NCBI GenBank assembly: GCA_964020975.1 | Contig: OZ026630.1 | Location: forward strand, 29,289,837-29,353,836 | Direction of reading: 5' to 3' | DNA from: Hermodice carunculata | Lineage: Eukaryota > Annelida > Polychaeta > Eunicida > Amphinomidae | DNA: 64,000 nucleotides | In this document: positions 1-64,000 of the stretch, piece by piece | How positions within the stretch are numbered: the first letter of the stretch is position 1 | How the letters are laid out: every line of letters begins with the position of its first letter | Translations under genes and position numbers: made by a program | Notes under the pieces: generated by a model | Told to the model about the DNA's origin: nothing | Seen by the model: only the letters and a program-made list of their open reading frames with translations | Databases searched by the model: none

Positions 1-2612
1 CCAAAGTCCAAGCTGAATCCCTTGAGGGAGTTTGTGGCCTTAAGGATTCAATTTTTTGATGGTCCCTTTCATCTGTGTCCCATCCGGGGACAGATGAAAG
101 GAACTCTTGACTCTCTTGAAGCAGTTCAAGAGGGTGTTGGCTCCCATGGCACATCAGTGGAAGCACCTGATAGGGATGCTGAGATCTATGTTCTCCTGGT
201 GCCTCTGGGGAGGCTTCATCATCAACTGATGTGGTTCAGCTTCCGTGATCAGTGGGTGGGATTGAAAGAAGTGTCTCTTATCTCAGTGGATCAAAATTCA
301 CCTGTACAATTGGCTGATTTTGAGTTGGTGGTCTCGTCATGTAAATTTGATGCTAAGGCAGACCCTAGTTCCCTTCAATGGTGAGGTGATGATCACTCAT
401 GCCACCCTTCATGGCTGGGGAGATATCTGGACTCTGAGACAGCCTCAGGTGAATGGTTTCCACTGTGCAGGCACTTTGCCACCAGTTGGCTAGAACTGCA
501 AGCTATTCATCATGCCCCTATCCAGTTTCAGTCACATCTGGAGAACAAACATCCTGGTGTTGTACGCCAGCCACATGGTGATGGTGTTTATTAACAAACA
601 AGGAGGTACCAAGTAAAAAAAGTTGTCCTCTGTGGCCAAGTCAATCCTTCTCTGGTGCTATCAGAATGGTATCAGGCTCCTGTACCAGCACACTTTTTGC
701 TGATTCAGACTGAGTGGTCTCTGAATCCCCCAGTGGAGGAAGCAATCTTGGCCATTTGGGGTCAACCACACATAGATCTCTTCTACAAAAGGGACAATCA
801 CAAGATTGACACCTTTGTGTCCCCATTTCCAGGTGAGATGGCATGGACAATGGATCCATTGTCGATCTCTTGGAAGGGAATGTAAGTGTGTGCCTTTCCT
901 CCAGTCCCTCTCTTGCTCAAGGTTCTTTGCAAGATTTGGGAAGAGCAGTACCAGGTCATTTTTGTGGACCCTTGGTGGCCCGAGAGGGAATGGTCCTCAG
1001 ACCTGCTGGAGTTGAGTGTAGAGCTTCCTTGGTCACTGCCTCTCTGCCCTCAACTGCTGAAGCAACCAAGATCCAACAGGTTCCATTGCAAGCCTCAGTT
1101 CCTCAGGTTTCATGTCTGGAGACTTCCCGGGAAACTTCGCCAGATGATGAATGACTCGAGGTGGAAAAAATTGCTTCATGGTATGCTTCTAAGGACTTCT
1201 CACCTTGGGAGGCACTGGTCAAATAGATTGCAGAATTTCTCCTGAGTTTGTTTGAGGAAAGGGATGGAAGGCATGCACCATATAGGGATACAAGTCGTCC
1301 ATCACAGCTACCTTTATGACCAGGGGCCAGAGCTTAGGGTCAGACCCTTTTCTCTACAGACTTCTGCAGATTGCCCAGTGGAACACATCTAGTGCCTCAC
1401 TGGGACCTCTCTGTGGTTCTTGGGGCTCTCACTAGGCCCCTGTTTGTGCCCAAAAACATGGCTATGATTGAGCTGAAGAATGTTACCTTTAAAACAGTCT
1501 TCCTGTTAGCTCTTGTCATGGGTGCTAGGCACGGGGAGATAGACACATTGAATAGATCTCTCATCAGGTGGTCTGTTGATGGGAAGGATGTCTTTCTTAG
1601 GCCTCCTGTGGAATTTGTGTCTAAAACACAGGTGGTGCATGACACTTCAACTGCCTTGACAGGTTTTTGGGTCATTACTCTTGGGGACAATGTCCAGGTA
1701 TGGACTAGATCAGTTCTTTTGTCCCATTAGTTTGCTACTGTTCCACATGAGTTGGACAGATCTTCATAGAGTTGAGTTGAAACCTTTGTTTCCTCTTCTT
1801 AGGCAGATGGAGTCTGGGACTCTGTCCCTCAACACAATCTCAGAATGGATAAAGAAAACTGTTTCTTTGGCCTACCAGGTGGCCCGAAGGATGAGGAGCT
1901 GGTACCTCTTCATTCTCTCGGAGCTAATGAGACCAGGGCATTTTCAGCTCCTGGGATGTGTTACGCAACACATTATTAGAGGATATTATGGACACCCTTG
2001 GATGGTGCTCCCATAATATTTTACATTCTACGTAAGAGACCTGCCAGAAGTGGAGGTGCAGCTGTTGGTGCTGAAGTGCTTCTAAATAGCTGCTTTACAG
2101 CCAGTCTTAGGTTGTACTTCACCCAACCCTCTTAATTCAAGAGAATTAGAGAAGAATGCACCAGGGATCCTGGATGGTTTTTTGGGCCATGGCTCTCAAG
2201 TGTGGCGTTTTTTGGTCTGGACGCTTTGAAGATTGCTTCCCCTGCAGTTTGATGATACATCAAGAGTGACCTATGGTGTTGTACTAAATCCTTGACATGA
2301 AGTTTATCAACGTTAAACTATTATTAAGAAAGAGTACTCACCAACGGTCACTAGAAGTCCTACCCAACCATCTCCGCTGTTAGGTCCCTCTTTTGTGTAG
2401 GAAACTGAATTGTGTGTGCTTGCTAGTTTGTATTGCCTCCACCTGGAGCACTGTGCCACACCACAGTGCCTGGGGGGTCTATGTAGCAGCATGGTACAAG
2501 ACTGGATCCATGGAAATTTTCAAGTGGCAATGCATCCAAGTGAGTGAAATTCAGCAAGAGAGACCTCAGGTAAGTGCTGTTTCTTAATAATAGTTTTACG
2601 TTGAAAAACTTC
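1..2612 (+). mobile_element. DIRS-like tyrosine-recombinase retroelement, broken fossil
   Basis: Plus-strand translations show, in order, an RNase H-like stretch around 480-800 (SWLELQAIHHALIQF, then WGQPHIDLFYK and VSPFPGEMAWTMDPLS), the segment CAFPPVPLLLKVL around 890, and a tyrosine-recombinase region from about 1,390 to 2,016 (HWDLSVVLGAL, TFKTVFLLALVMGARHGEI, LSLNTISEWIKKTVSLAY). This order is typical of DIRS elements. A near-perfect inverted repeat of about 43 bp (arms near 2,298-2,341 and 2,570-2,612) closes the right side, as expected for inverted DIRS ends. The left part lies outside the window. The coding region is broken in several places and looks old. The family call is firm; the right boundary is inferred. 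Confidence 0.8.
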
Positions 2613-3048
2613 ACTATCTTATAGAAAATGAAAAAGTACACTTCCAGCACCAAAACCGTACTTTGGATAAGGACTTAAGTTCAAAATTTAGAAGCTGTTC
2701 AAATTAAAGGTTTAAATTTGAAGTTTTTAAAAACCTTTATACAGCAATAGAATTAGAACTAAGTTTTTTTTTAAAAATCAAAACATTGTTTTGGAGATCG
2801 TTATGCATTCTTTCATTTAAAACTGTAAACTAAATCTAATTTTATTTTTAAACGCTTTTTTAAGTTCACACAAAATTTAGTTACACCAATAGCAATGGTG
2901 AAATTTTATATTCAATACCAGAATCAAACTTTTTAATATGTTTTCTTTCGGAAAATATATACTTTTTAGGGTATTAGATCATAACTATAGACAGAAATTA
3001 AACATTTGCACATGAGTCATAAAGTGTGCCACGCAACTAATGTTAGAA
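2613..3048. other. AT-rich spacer, nothing recognised
   Basis: Very AT-rich DNA between the DIRS-like element and the E-box repeat. I see no open frame, splice-flanked exon or repeat in it. Confidence 0.5.
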
Positions 3049-3270
3049 ATATGGAGTTCCCTAATTTTCTTTAATTTTCGGTAATAGAAGATGCCAGTCA
3101 CGTGCCCTGGAATGTTACATATGTCGAGTTCCCCTAATTTTCGGTAATTACTGATACATGTTATAGTAGATGCCAGTCACGTGCCCTGTTACTCTAGAAA
3201 TATGGGGTTCCCCTAATTCACATTAATTTGCGGTGATAGAAGATGCCAGTCACGTGCCCTGTTACGATAG
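3049..3270. repeat. Three-copy tandem repeat (about 75-80 bp) with a CACGTG in each copy
   Basis: The core GATGCCAGTCACGTGCCCT occurs at about 3,090, 3,170 and 3,242. Each copy is preceded by a variable segment with GTTCCC, TAATTT and CGGT blocks. Each copy holds the palindrome CACGTG, an E-box core. Spacing falls from about 80 to 73 bp. Whether any factor binds here is unknown. Confidence 0.75.
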
Positions 3271-5124
3271 GTGCCACCACTTTAGTATGACCCATTCTAT
3301 TTATAACCAGTGTCTGCCCCTTCACCAAAAATGAGTGGATGGTTTCCTGAGACAGATATCAGAAAGAACATGCAGAAATTATTAAGTGGTGTGAAAATAT
3401 CAAAATACCAGATTTTATTGCATCGTTGGTTTGTGGAATTTTTTAAAATTCCGGATAGGAACTCTTGGATGAAACGAAAAGTGAACATACATGTATTGTA
3501 CAAGAATAAAAGGACACATGGATGTAAAACAATATGTTTATTTTTCAATTGTATAGTACAGCCAGTTTGAAGCGCCGGTGCTAGTGTAAGTAGCATGGTT
3601 ATCATTATTTTCTGAGAGATAACGAGACCAGTAGCACCATGCACACTGCTATTTTACCTCCTTGTGTAGACCTCTCTATTCTCCTTTTTCATGTTTTATA
3701 GGCCAAACTGATCACAACATAGGATATCCAACAACAAAAATTTCCAATGAAATATTTAAAAACAAGCATCTTTTAGTAACATGCACATCAGGTTTAATAT
3801 ATTGTATACAAGATTTTTTTTAAATACTAAATGTGGCAATTACTTGTAGTCTGCTATACATGCTGTGAAGGTCGTCATTACTTTGAGTACAATGTTAAAT
3901 ACAAAAGTATAATATTGCAAAGGAATAACATGCAGAGTATGTACAATTTGTCGAATAATAAGTTAACATACACTCATGATGTTTTAATATCTGATTTTAT
4001 TTCGATAGCCCAAAATATAATCCCTGAAATAATGACTACTCTGTTATATATGGCACTATTCACTTAGTCAATTCTGGTTAGACATTGTACGTTATCATAA
4101 ATCTAAATTCATTTTAAAACATACTCTTTTCATAACCTCTCATTTATATCATTACGAGAGAGTCATAAAGAGACTGACCGGGGAAAGGTGAGAGTACGAC
4201 AGTATGTTCCCTGCAGAATTTGGGAAGCAAAATTTTAACTTCCATGCTGTTCTATTCATATGCTTGTATTCTTTTTCATCATGTAGAACATTTCATTTGT
4301 AACATTAACCATAGAATGTTTTGTTTTTATTACATTTAATGACAACCGTTTCAAGCAGGAAAACTTTTTGTTTTATGGACTAGCTACGCATATTACTTTT
4401 GTTTTTGTTTTTTGGATACACTTAAACGTACTGGATAAGGGAACTATGAAATGAAAATAAATAAATATATAGGACGTCCGGCATCATCTGGTTGTATGAA
4501 GATATGTTGGGCTAACGAGGTATTCATTCGAGCCCATTGTTGGATATCCTGAGGAAGAAAAAGTTCTGGTGTATTGTAATGCTTCCGCTTTGTGACATTT
4601 TACATCCTGACGCCAATTCAGGGTTTCCCTCACAAGTGAATTCGCTGTGCACAACTGCTTTATCACGTTGAATGCCAAAGACAAAACCCGCTTGCTGATT
4701 AAGCCTGGTTGAGTATATTCTTCTAACCAGGGATATCTTGTGCATCACTATTCTAACAAAGCCTTACAAGGTGAAAAAACACGAATTGCGGACTAACTAA
4801 ATGAAAATATAGACGGAAATAGAAAGTCATCGGTATCTATATACACGCTCAGACTACCCTAGCCTTGGTGTTTCCTCCATGGTACATAAAGTCAAAAGGC
4901 AATGCTCCACATTCTTTTCTGATGCACCAACAGAACCACAAATTCGTACTGTCAAAATGTATGCAATTTAGAGGTGTCACAGAGCGCAAAAATGACCGAT
5001 TCCAATGATTACTCTCGTTGCATGGTGTAACTCAGCTGCAGTTTGTAGAAGAAGGTTGTATCCCTTGCTACGACCACAGAGGATTTCTGGGTACATGTGT
5101 GTATCCCAGAATAACAATTCGGAT
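3271..5124. other. Non-coding stretch, no gene seen
   Basis: Only short random open frames. I searched the minus strand for a final phosphatase exon (a Glu-Gln-Tyr codon string after an acceptor) and found none. The last exon of the phosphatase gene could still lie here in a divergent form. Confidence 0.5.
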
Positions 5125-5690
5125 CTAGAAAAGAAGATTTGCTTCAAAGCAAATCTGTGTGCCTTCAAAAGCTGTAAATATTAAATGCTACAACTTTTGT
5201 CCTTTGGTACTTCACATTCCATTAAGCTTATGGCTGCATGAAAATTTCAAAGTCCAAATGACCTGGACCTTTGACCTTTACAGGTCACATGTAAATTGCA
5301 AAAATGTACAGTGTTACAATACCCATAACTTAAGCCCAACATGAACCAAATTAGATTAAATTGACCACGTTATGGCAAGATGAAGCTTTCAAGAGCCAAA
5401 TGACCTTGGCCTTTACCCTTTAGAGGTTCCATGTTCTTACAAAATTGTGCACTGTTGTAATACCTACAATTTGAGTCCAACATGTTTGCAATTGGATGGA
5501 AATTTTCCCAGTTATGGCTGGATGGAACTTTCAAAGGTCCTAATGACGTTGACCTTTTACCTTTAGAGGTCACATGTAAATTTTAAAAATGTGCAGTGTT
5601 ACAATAGCTACAATTTGAACCCAACATGATCAAAATTGGATAAAAATTGACCAAGTTGTGGCTAGAAGAAATCCATCATCGAAAGTTAGA
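5125..5690 (-). mobile_element. Helitron-like non-autonomous element with 142-bp tandem core
   Basis: Read on the minus strand, the 3' end carries a 10-bp stem with a 2-base loop (AGATTTGCTT and AAGCAAATCT, plus-strand 5,136-5,157), followed about 10 bases later by CTAG, matching the Helitron hairpin-plus-CTRR signature. On the right, from about 5,222 to 5,672, lie three imperfect units of about 142 bp, beginning near 5,256, 5,398 and 5,541, each starting with a TGACC...GACCTTT block. A second copy of the terminal hairpin sits at 51,615. The tandem core plus hairpin end resembles bivalve 'pearl'/HINE elements; that link is inference. The distal end is not defined. Confidence 0.55.
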
Positions 5691-7407
5691 TTTCAGAGAA
5701 ATCATGAATATTGTTCAGTGGTTTGTAGTTACATATCTTTTTTTATAGAAATGCCAGACTGTTCTTTCAAAATCATAGCTTTAAAAGCTTCATTGCCAAA
5801 AATTTAGAAACGCTATCATTAAGTGCAATTGCCGAAAATGTCATAAATGTGGAAATTTGAAGTTCTTGAGAATTACAGTACTTAATATCCAATATATCTG
5901 CACAAGGTAAGATGATATGTCTGTGAGAAGGTATATTCTATTAATTCCTTCACAAACTCCGTTCGTTTAAATTTCACTGTTGTTAAAGCAAACAGTGATT
6001 ATGCAAGGTACAAACAAGTATTTCCGAGACATAATAATGCAAGGTATTTATGTACATTTTTAAGTAAACATGTTTATTTCTCAAATGGGAGTGAATACAA
6101 ATATGAAACCACATAATTATGTAACGACGGGTAAAAATTATTTCTTTCAGCAAAGTCTGCCGTTTGCATTATATGCTATCAGCAATTAAGCTTGGAGGGC
6201 AAATGAGCAGAATAAGGCTTCTCTTTATAAACATATTTTGAGTAGAGTAAAATGAGGTACATGTAGGGTGTTACGATGCCTTTTTTTACCTTAATGGTAG
6301 AGATATACAAAGGGCAGATGTAGGAAAAGCCTTAAGAACTATAAGTTTTGGGTTGTCAAAAAAGATTACCATACTCGACTCCCCAATTTTCTGTTCAAGA
6401 CAACCCTATTGGGGGTGAAGTTTCGGAATATACGAAAGTGTACTCTATAAATTTGAAAATATTAATATCTAAACAAAGTAACCACAACATCGGAAAATAC
6501 ACTGATAAAGTCGTCCTTGTTTTAGAACAGTGTACTCTTAACTCCTTTCCATTAAACAAAACAAAAAACAAAAAAACAAAAAAAACCACCTGTGCAGTAC
6601 CCAACATCACTATTTCTCGATCAGTGTGAGGGCATAATGTGAGTAATCCTTCAAAGACATCTCTCCTTGTCATGTCATGGATATCATGCCCTCATGAGAA
6701 ATAATTCAATGAATAGCATTGTTCCCACATCTGCACTGTGTGAGTGCCCTATGTGCCAGTGATATAGGTCACTCGTAATTAGCTCTCAGTCACTCTGAAT
6801 GTGAAGGGAGTCAACGTTCTGGAATGCCTGAAAGCCATGAATTAATATCTTCTGCAGTTCGTATTGACACTATTTCATACAGATTTGACAATGCAAAGGC
6901 ACTAATACAGTCATAGAAATAACTCTTGCATAATGTCCAAGTCCACAATCAAACTGAAAAAGCAGCAACAAAATGGTTTGGAAACATGTATAAAATAGAT
7001 TTTGACCCCTTTGTATGTGGTGTACTGCCAAGGCTTCATTTGAAGTTTGCGTATGTCTCGAATGTGTTTATATAACTTCTTGCCACTTCATAGCAGAAAT
7101 TGAATTGTTCCTGCAAATAAAATCATAATTTTGTGACATGGAGATATCAATGTTAAAACAAGAATCAAAATACCGGTATGTCAAGTTTATTTTGGCTACA
7201 TAAATTCATCAATATGTATTTGGAAAGCCACTTGACACTGAAATATTAGAGTACCTTCTTGGACAATCTCAGCACGAGTACACGGATATATTGTTGCTTA
7301 ACTTTCGCTTAAGAGAAAAATTACAGGCCCATAGTAGAAACAAGAAAAAGTAGTGCATCATGACGCTTCTTTCAGATGAAAGTATTTTATGATATGAAGA
7401 TGATGCT

Positions 7408-7410
<3 letters not shown>
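5691..7410. other. Non-coding stretch, no gene seen
   Basis: AT-rich DNA with no convincing exon on either strand. A weak minus-strand candidate for a terminal exon near 6,700 was considered and rejected. Confidence 0.5.

Positions 7411-7466
<56 letters not shown>
7411..7466. repeat. (TA)n microsatellite
   Basis: Perfect TA run of 28 units, close to the left end of the MITE. Confidence 0.95.
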
Positions 7467-7469
<3 letters not shown>

Positions 7470-7490
7470 TTATCCAGAAGCTTTATATTC

Positions 7491-7930
7491 TGGAAAGCCG
7501 TTTGTTGTTTTATTCAGTATTTGATCATATGAACAGATAACCTCGAAATTGACAAAATTGGTGCCCCCGTCATATTTGATGATTTATTCATATGATCAAA
7601 TACTGTTTGTTCATATGAACAAATATTTATGTCACACACGCATGCGTTTGTCTCCTTTCCTGTGTGTACGAACTGGCGGAAGGAAATTCAAGTGCAGCAG
7701 CATTAGCTGGCAGCCGGCGACAAGAGCAATTGCTGAGATATGTGATTCCCCTACCTATATCCAGCCGGGAGTACTTATTATATTGTAGTAGACAAAACCC
7801 CATTTATGCATATGATCAAATGCATTTGGTCAAATGAACAAATACAAATACACATACTCTGATTTATCCATATGATCAAATCTTTTTGTTCATATGATAA
7901 AATATTGAATAAAACAAGAAACGTCTTTCC

Positions 7931-7931
<1 letters not shown>
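7491..7931. mobile_element. MITE-like element with about 45-bp terminal inverted repeats
   Basis: The left end (TGGAAAGCCGTTTGTTGTTT...) matches the reverse complement of the right end (TGGAAAGACGTTTCTTGTTT...) over about 45 bp with few mismatches. The interior carries repeated CATATGATCAAAT / TTCATATGAAC palindromic blocks and a more GC-rich centre around 7,673-7,785. It has no coding capacity. The superfamily is unclear because no target duplication could be fixed; microsatellites abut both sides. Confidence 0.7.

Positions 7932-7935
<4 letters not shown>

Positions 7936-7990
<55 letters not shown>
7936..7990. repeat. (AC)n microsatellite with short TA tail
   Basis: Perfect AC run from 7,936 to 7,981 followed by a few TA units, just downstream of the most 3' phosphatase exon found. 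Confidence 0.95.
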
Positions 7991-7991
<1 letters not shown>

Positions 7992-8038
7992 TTCCAGATT
8001 GTGCAGGCCTGTGGCTATGTTGGCAGTCTTATGCTTAC

Positions 8039-62032
<53,994 letters not shown>

Positions 62033-62039
62033 CTGAAAT

Positions 62040-64000
62040 GAAAATTGTTACAAATAATGATTTTTATGGGTTTGCCTTTAGTGCCATGTCAGTTATATAT
62101 CACTGTACGTTTCAAGTTGATTCAAAACAGTAAGATTGAAATCTTAAAAGGAAATTATAAAATGGTCCTACTGTGTCATGTTGTTAAAATGTCAATTGTG
62201 GCTCGCCCATTTTAAAGTACCAACCATGCGAAAACACCAAAAAATGAAGCTATTTACAAAAATAAATTTATTGAAGCCACAAGTATACTTTTGTAGCAGT
62301 GGGACATTATCTCATACTTATATTCTTTTATTACAATATATTATAAACTTCAAGATAATACAGTATGAAAGTCAACAAAATATGGCTGGAAATCTGTAGT
62401 TGGAAGGTCATTATGTCTTCCCATAGATCTAAAAAAAAACCCACCAAAATTTAACTGTTTGTGATGCATATTGTTTAATGCACATAAGTAGGGTATTACA
62501 GTCTTCATCATCGCACCACGCTAAGGGACCTTGTTTTTGCTATAGCAACTCAACTTTGCAACATATTTAATATGAACAAAAATAGACGCTTGTAAAATTT
62601 CTCTGCTAATCACTTGATAACTATATGTGAAAGATGTATATAAACAATCTCTTGGCCATAGCTCTTTAAAGATATGTATAAAGGATGAGCTTGTCATGTC
62701 ATGGAACATTGAGCATCAGTCTTGGAAATAAAATGTAGGATTGGCTAGATCTAAAACTAAATACTAGAAACACTATCATTACGATATGATTATTGTACTA
62801 TATGTTTGAATGTCATAACAAGCATGAAATACATATAATCAAGCCTTTATTTTAAAACTAATTCTTAGGATATTAGTTTATGACAAGTTTCAGTGTTTTA
62901 GGAGCAGAAATAAGATTATAACCCTTTTTCATAATACATTTACTTTTTCTATCTAACTGTATTTTACAGGTTACTTATACCCTCAAAGTTTTCTATATTT
63001 ACAACCAAAAGACTGACAAGTATGGAATCTCGCCAGCAATTTCATCATACATATGAACCTTTTTAATCAATACATTACACTCAGATTAAATACTAAAAAA
63101 GAAATATCCTTGGTCAAAATGATGCACATTTAGGGTGGCTGTCTTCACTTTTTTGTGTGCTGAGGCTGCAAATACACGACAACTAGTGGTGTTTTAATAG
63201 TCTAAGTATGTGCTTTCTAGTAATTCATTAGATTTGAGATTGAATCAAGAAATCACTTTCAGTGGGATCTGAAAACACCCAGAAAATGGATCCTGCATAA
63301 AAGAGCACAATAACCTGACAACATATTATGTAGTTGAAATAGCTTTCATAATGGCGATATCAATGGGAATGGTCATTCCACCTGGCGTGGTTGCAACCGT
63401 GAGTCAGAGCTTGTGCATAATACATATTTTTTGTTGGTAACCTCCACACTGAGTCCTACTTTGGTGCACTGTTCATGTACAATGTATTCCCAGGATATTT
63501 CTCTATTATACAAACAGGAGCAACAGTGTCGCATGTTTCATGTAGTTCTGACCACAAAATTATTATTCTCCAATACCTAAAAACGATATCATCAGCAGTT
63601 ATGCCTTTGTTTAACCCTACAACATTAGTTTTTTTTGGGGGGGGGGGAAGTGTGTTGAAATGTTTCTGGCAAGAAACCATCAGTGTTACAAGGATCGATC
63701 TTAAGAAAAAAGCAAGAATCACCGGGGCTAGCCATATGTAATGCACATGATTTACAGTAAACCGCTTCTTCGATGGATCTGTCATACTTTAAGATACAAG
63801 CATGGAGCAACAGCCTTATCTCCTAAGACAAATCAGTTTTGTACACATCCTAGGTGCCTCAATCCCATGTATGTAGAATTGACAGCATTGAAGAAAATGT
63901 GATCACAAGTGTTCCATTTTGCATCTATGCAGTTGATCTATTTGCTTTGTTTTTGGAGGTTCTCATCATCATCAATATATTTTTGTGCTTCAATGTGTTC
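62040..64000. other. Upstream stretch, no gene recognised
   Basis: Should contain or lead to the first exon of the phosphatase gene, but no convincing signal-peptide exon was seen. A poly-G run sits at about 63,639. Confidence 0.5.

Noticed and set aside
6690-6740. Candidate last RPTP exon reading MWEQCYSLNYFS-stop after a TGCAG acceptor
   Set aside because: Only Glu-Gln is shared with the expected EQYxFxYD tail; spacing and hydrophobic pattern do not fit.
63456-63785. Minus-strand frame with a hydrophobic start (APVILAFFLRSILVTLMVSC) as a signal-peptide exon
   Set aside because: The Met is far from the hydrophobic stretch, and no clear phase-1 donor follows it; likely chance.

Overview
The window looks like intron-rich nuclear DNA of an invertebrate animal. 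It is AT-rich, loaded with microsatellites, and crowded with transposon remains (DIRS, mariner, several LINEs, solo-LTR-like copies, Helitron-like ends). The repeat types and the receptor phosphatase architecture suggest a lophotrochozoan, most likely a mollusc. That placement is inference; no species is named.

One host gene dominates. From about 62.0 kb down to 8.0 kb the minus strand carries a 27-exon receptor-type protein tyrosine phosphatase, about 1,326 codons as found. I rebuilt it from splice sites and reading phase: every one of the 26 junctions joins in phase. In order the protein has: a galactose-binding F5/8C-like domain (exons 1-2), four EGF-like modules (exons 3-6), an Ig domain (exon 7), two fibronectin type III domains (exons 8-10), a single membrane segment (exon 11), a juxtamembrane region (exons 12-13), a catalytic phosphatase domain D1 with intact WPD and HCSAGVGR motifs (exons 13-21), and a second domain D2 (exons 21-27). 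D2 keeps Cys-x5-Arg but has lost the WPD aspartate and the pTyr-loop tyrosine, so it is probably regulatory. The signal-peptide exon (expected above 62.03 kb) and the last exon(s) (expected below 8.04 kb) were not found.

Layout: 1-2.6 kb holds a broken DIRS-like retroelement; 2.6-8.0 kb is non-coding with an E-box-bearing tandem repeat, a Helitron-like element with a 142-bp tandem core, and a MITE; 8.0-23.1 kb holds the phosphatase domain exons; 23-32 kb is a large repeat-filled intron (LINE endonuclease fragment, a solo LTR, a 316-bp tandem duplication, and two copies of a dispersed repeat); 32-38 kb holds juxtamembrane and membrane exons plus a deleted mariner; 38-47 kb holds FN3 and Ig exons plus a decayed LINE; 47-56 kb holds a LINE 3' end, a 39-bp minisatellite and the EGF exons; 56-62 kb is the first intron seen, with an LTR-like copy and a palindromic array; 62-64 kb shows no recognisable gene. 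I saw no tRNA, rRNA, CRISPR or second host gene.
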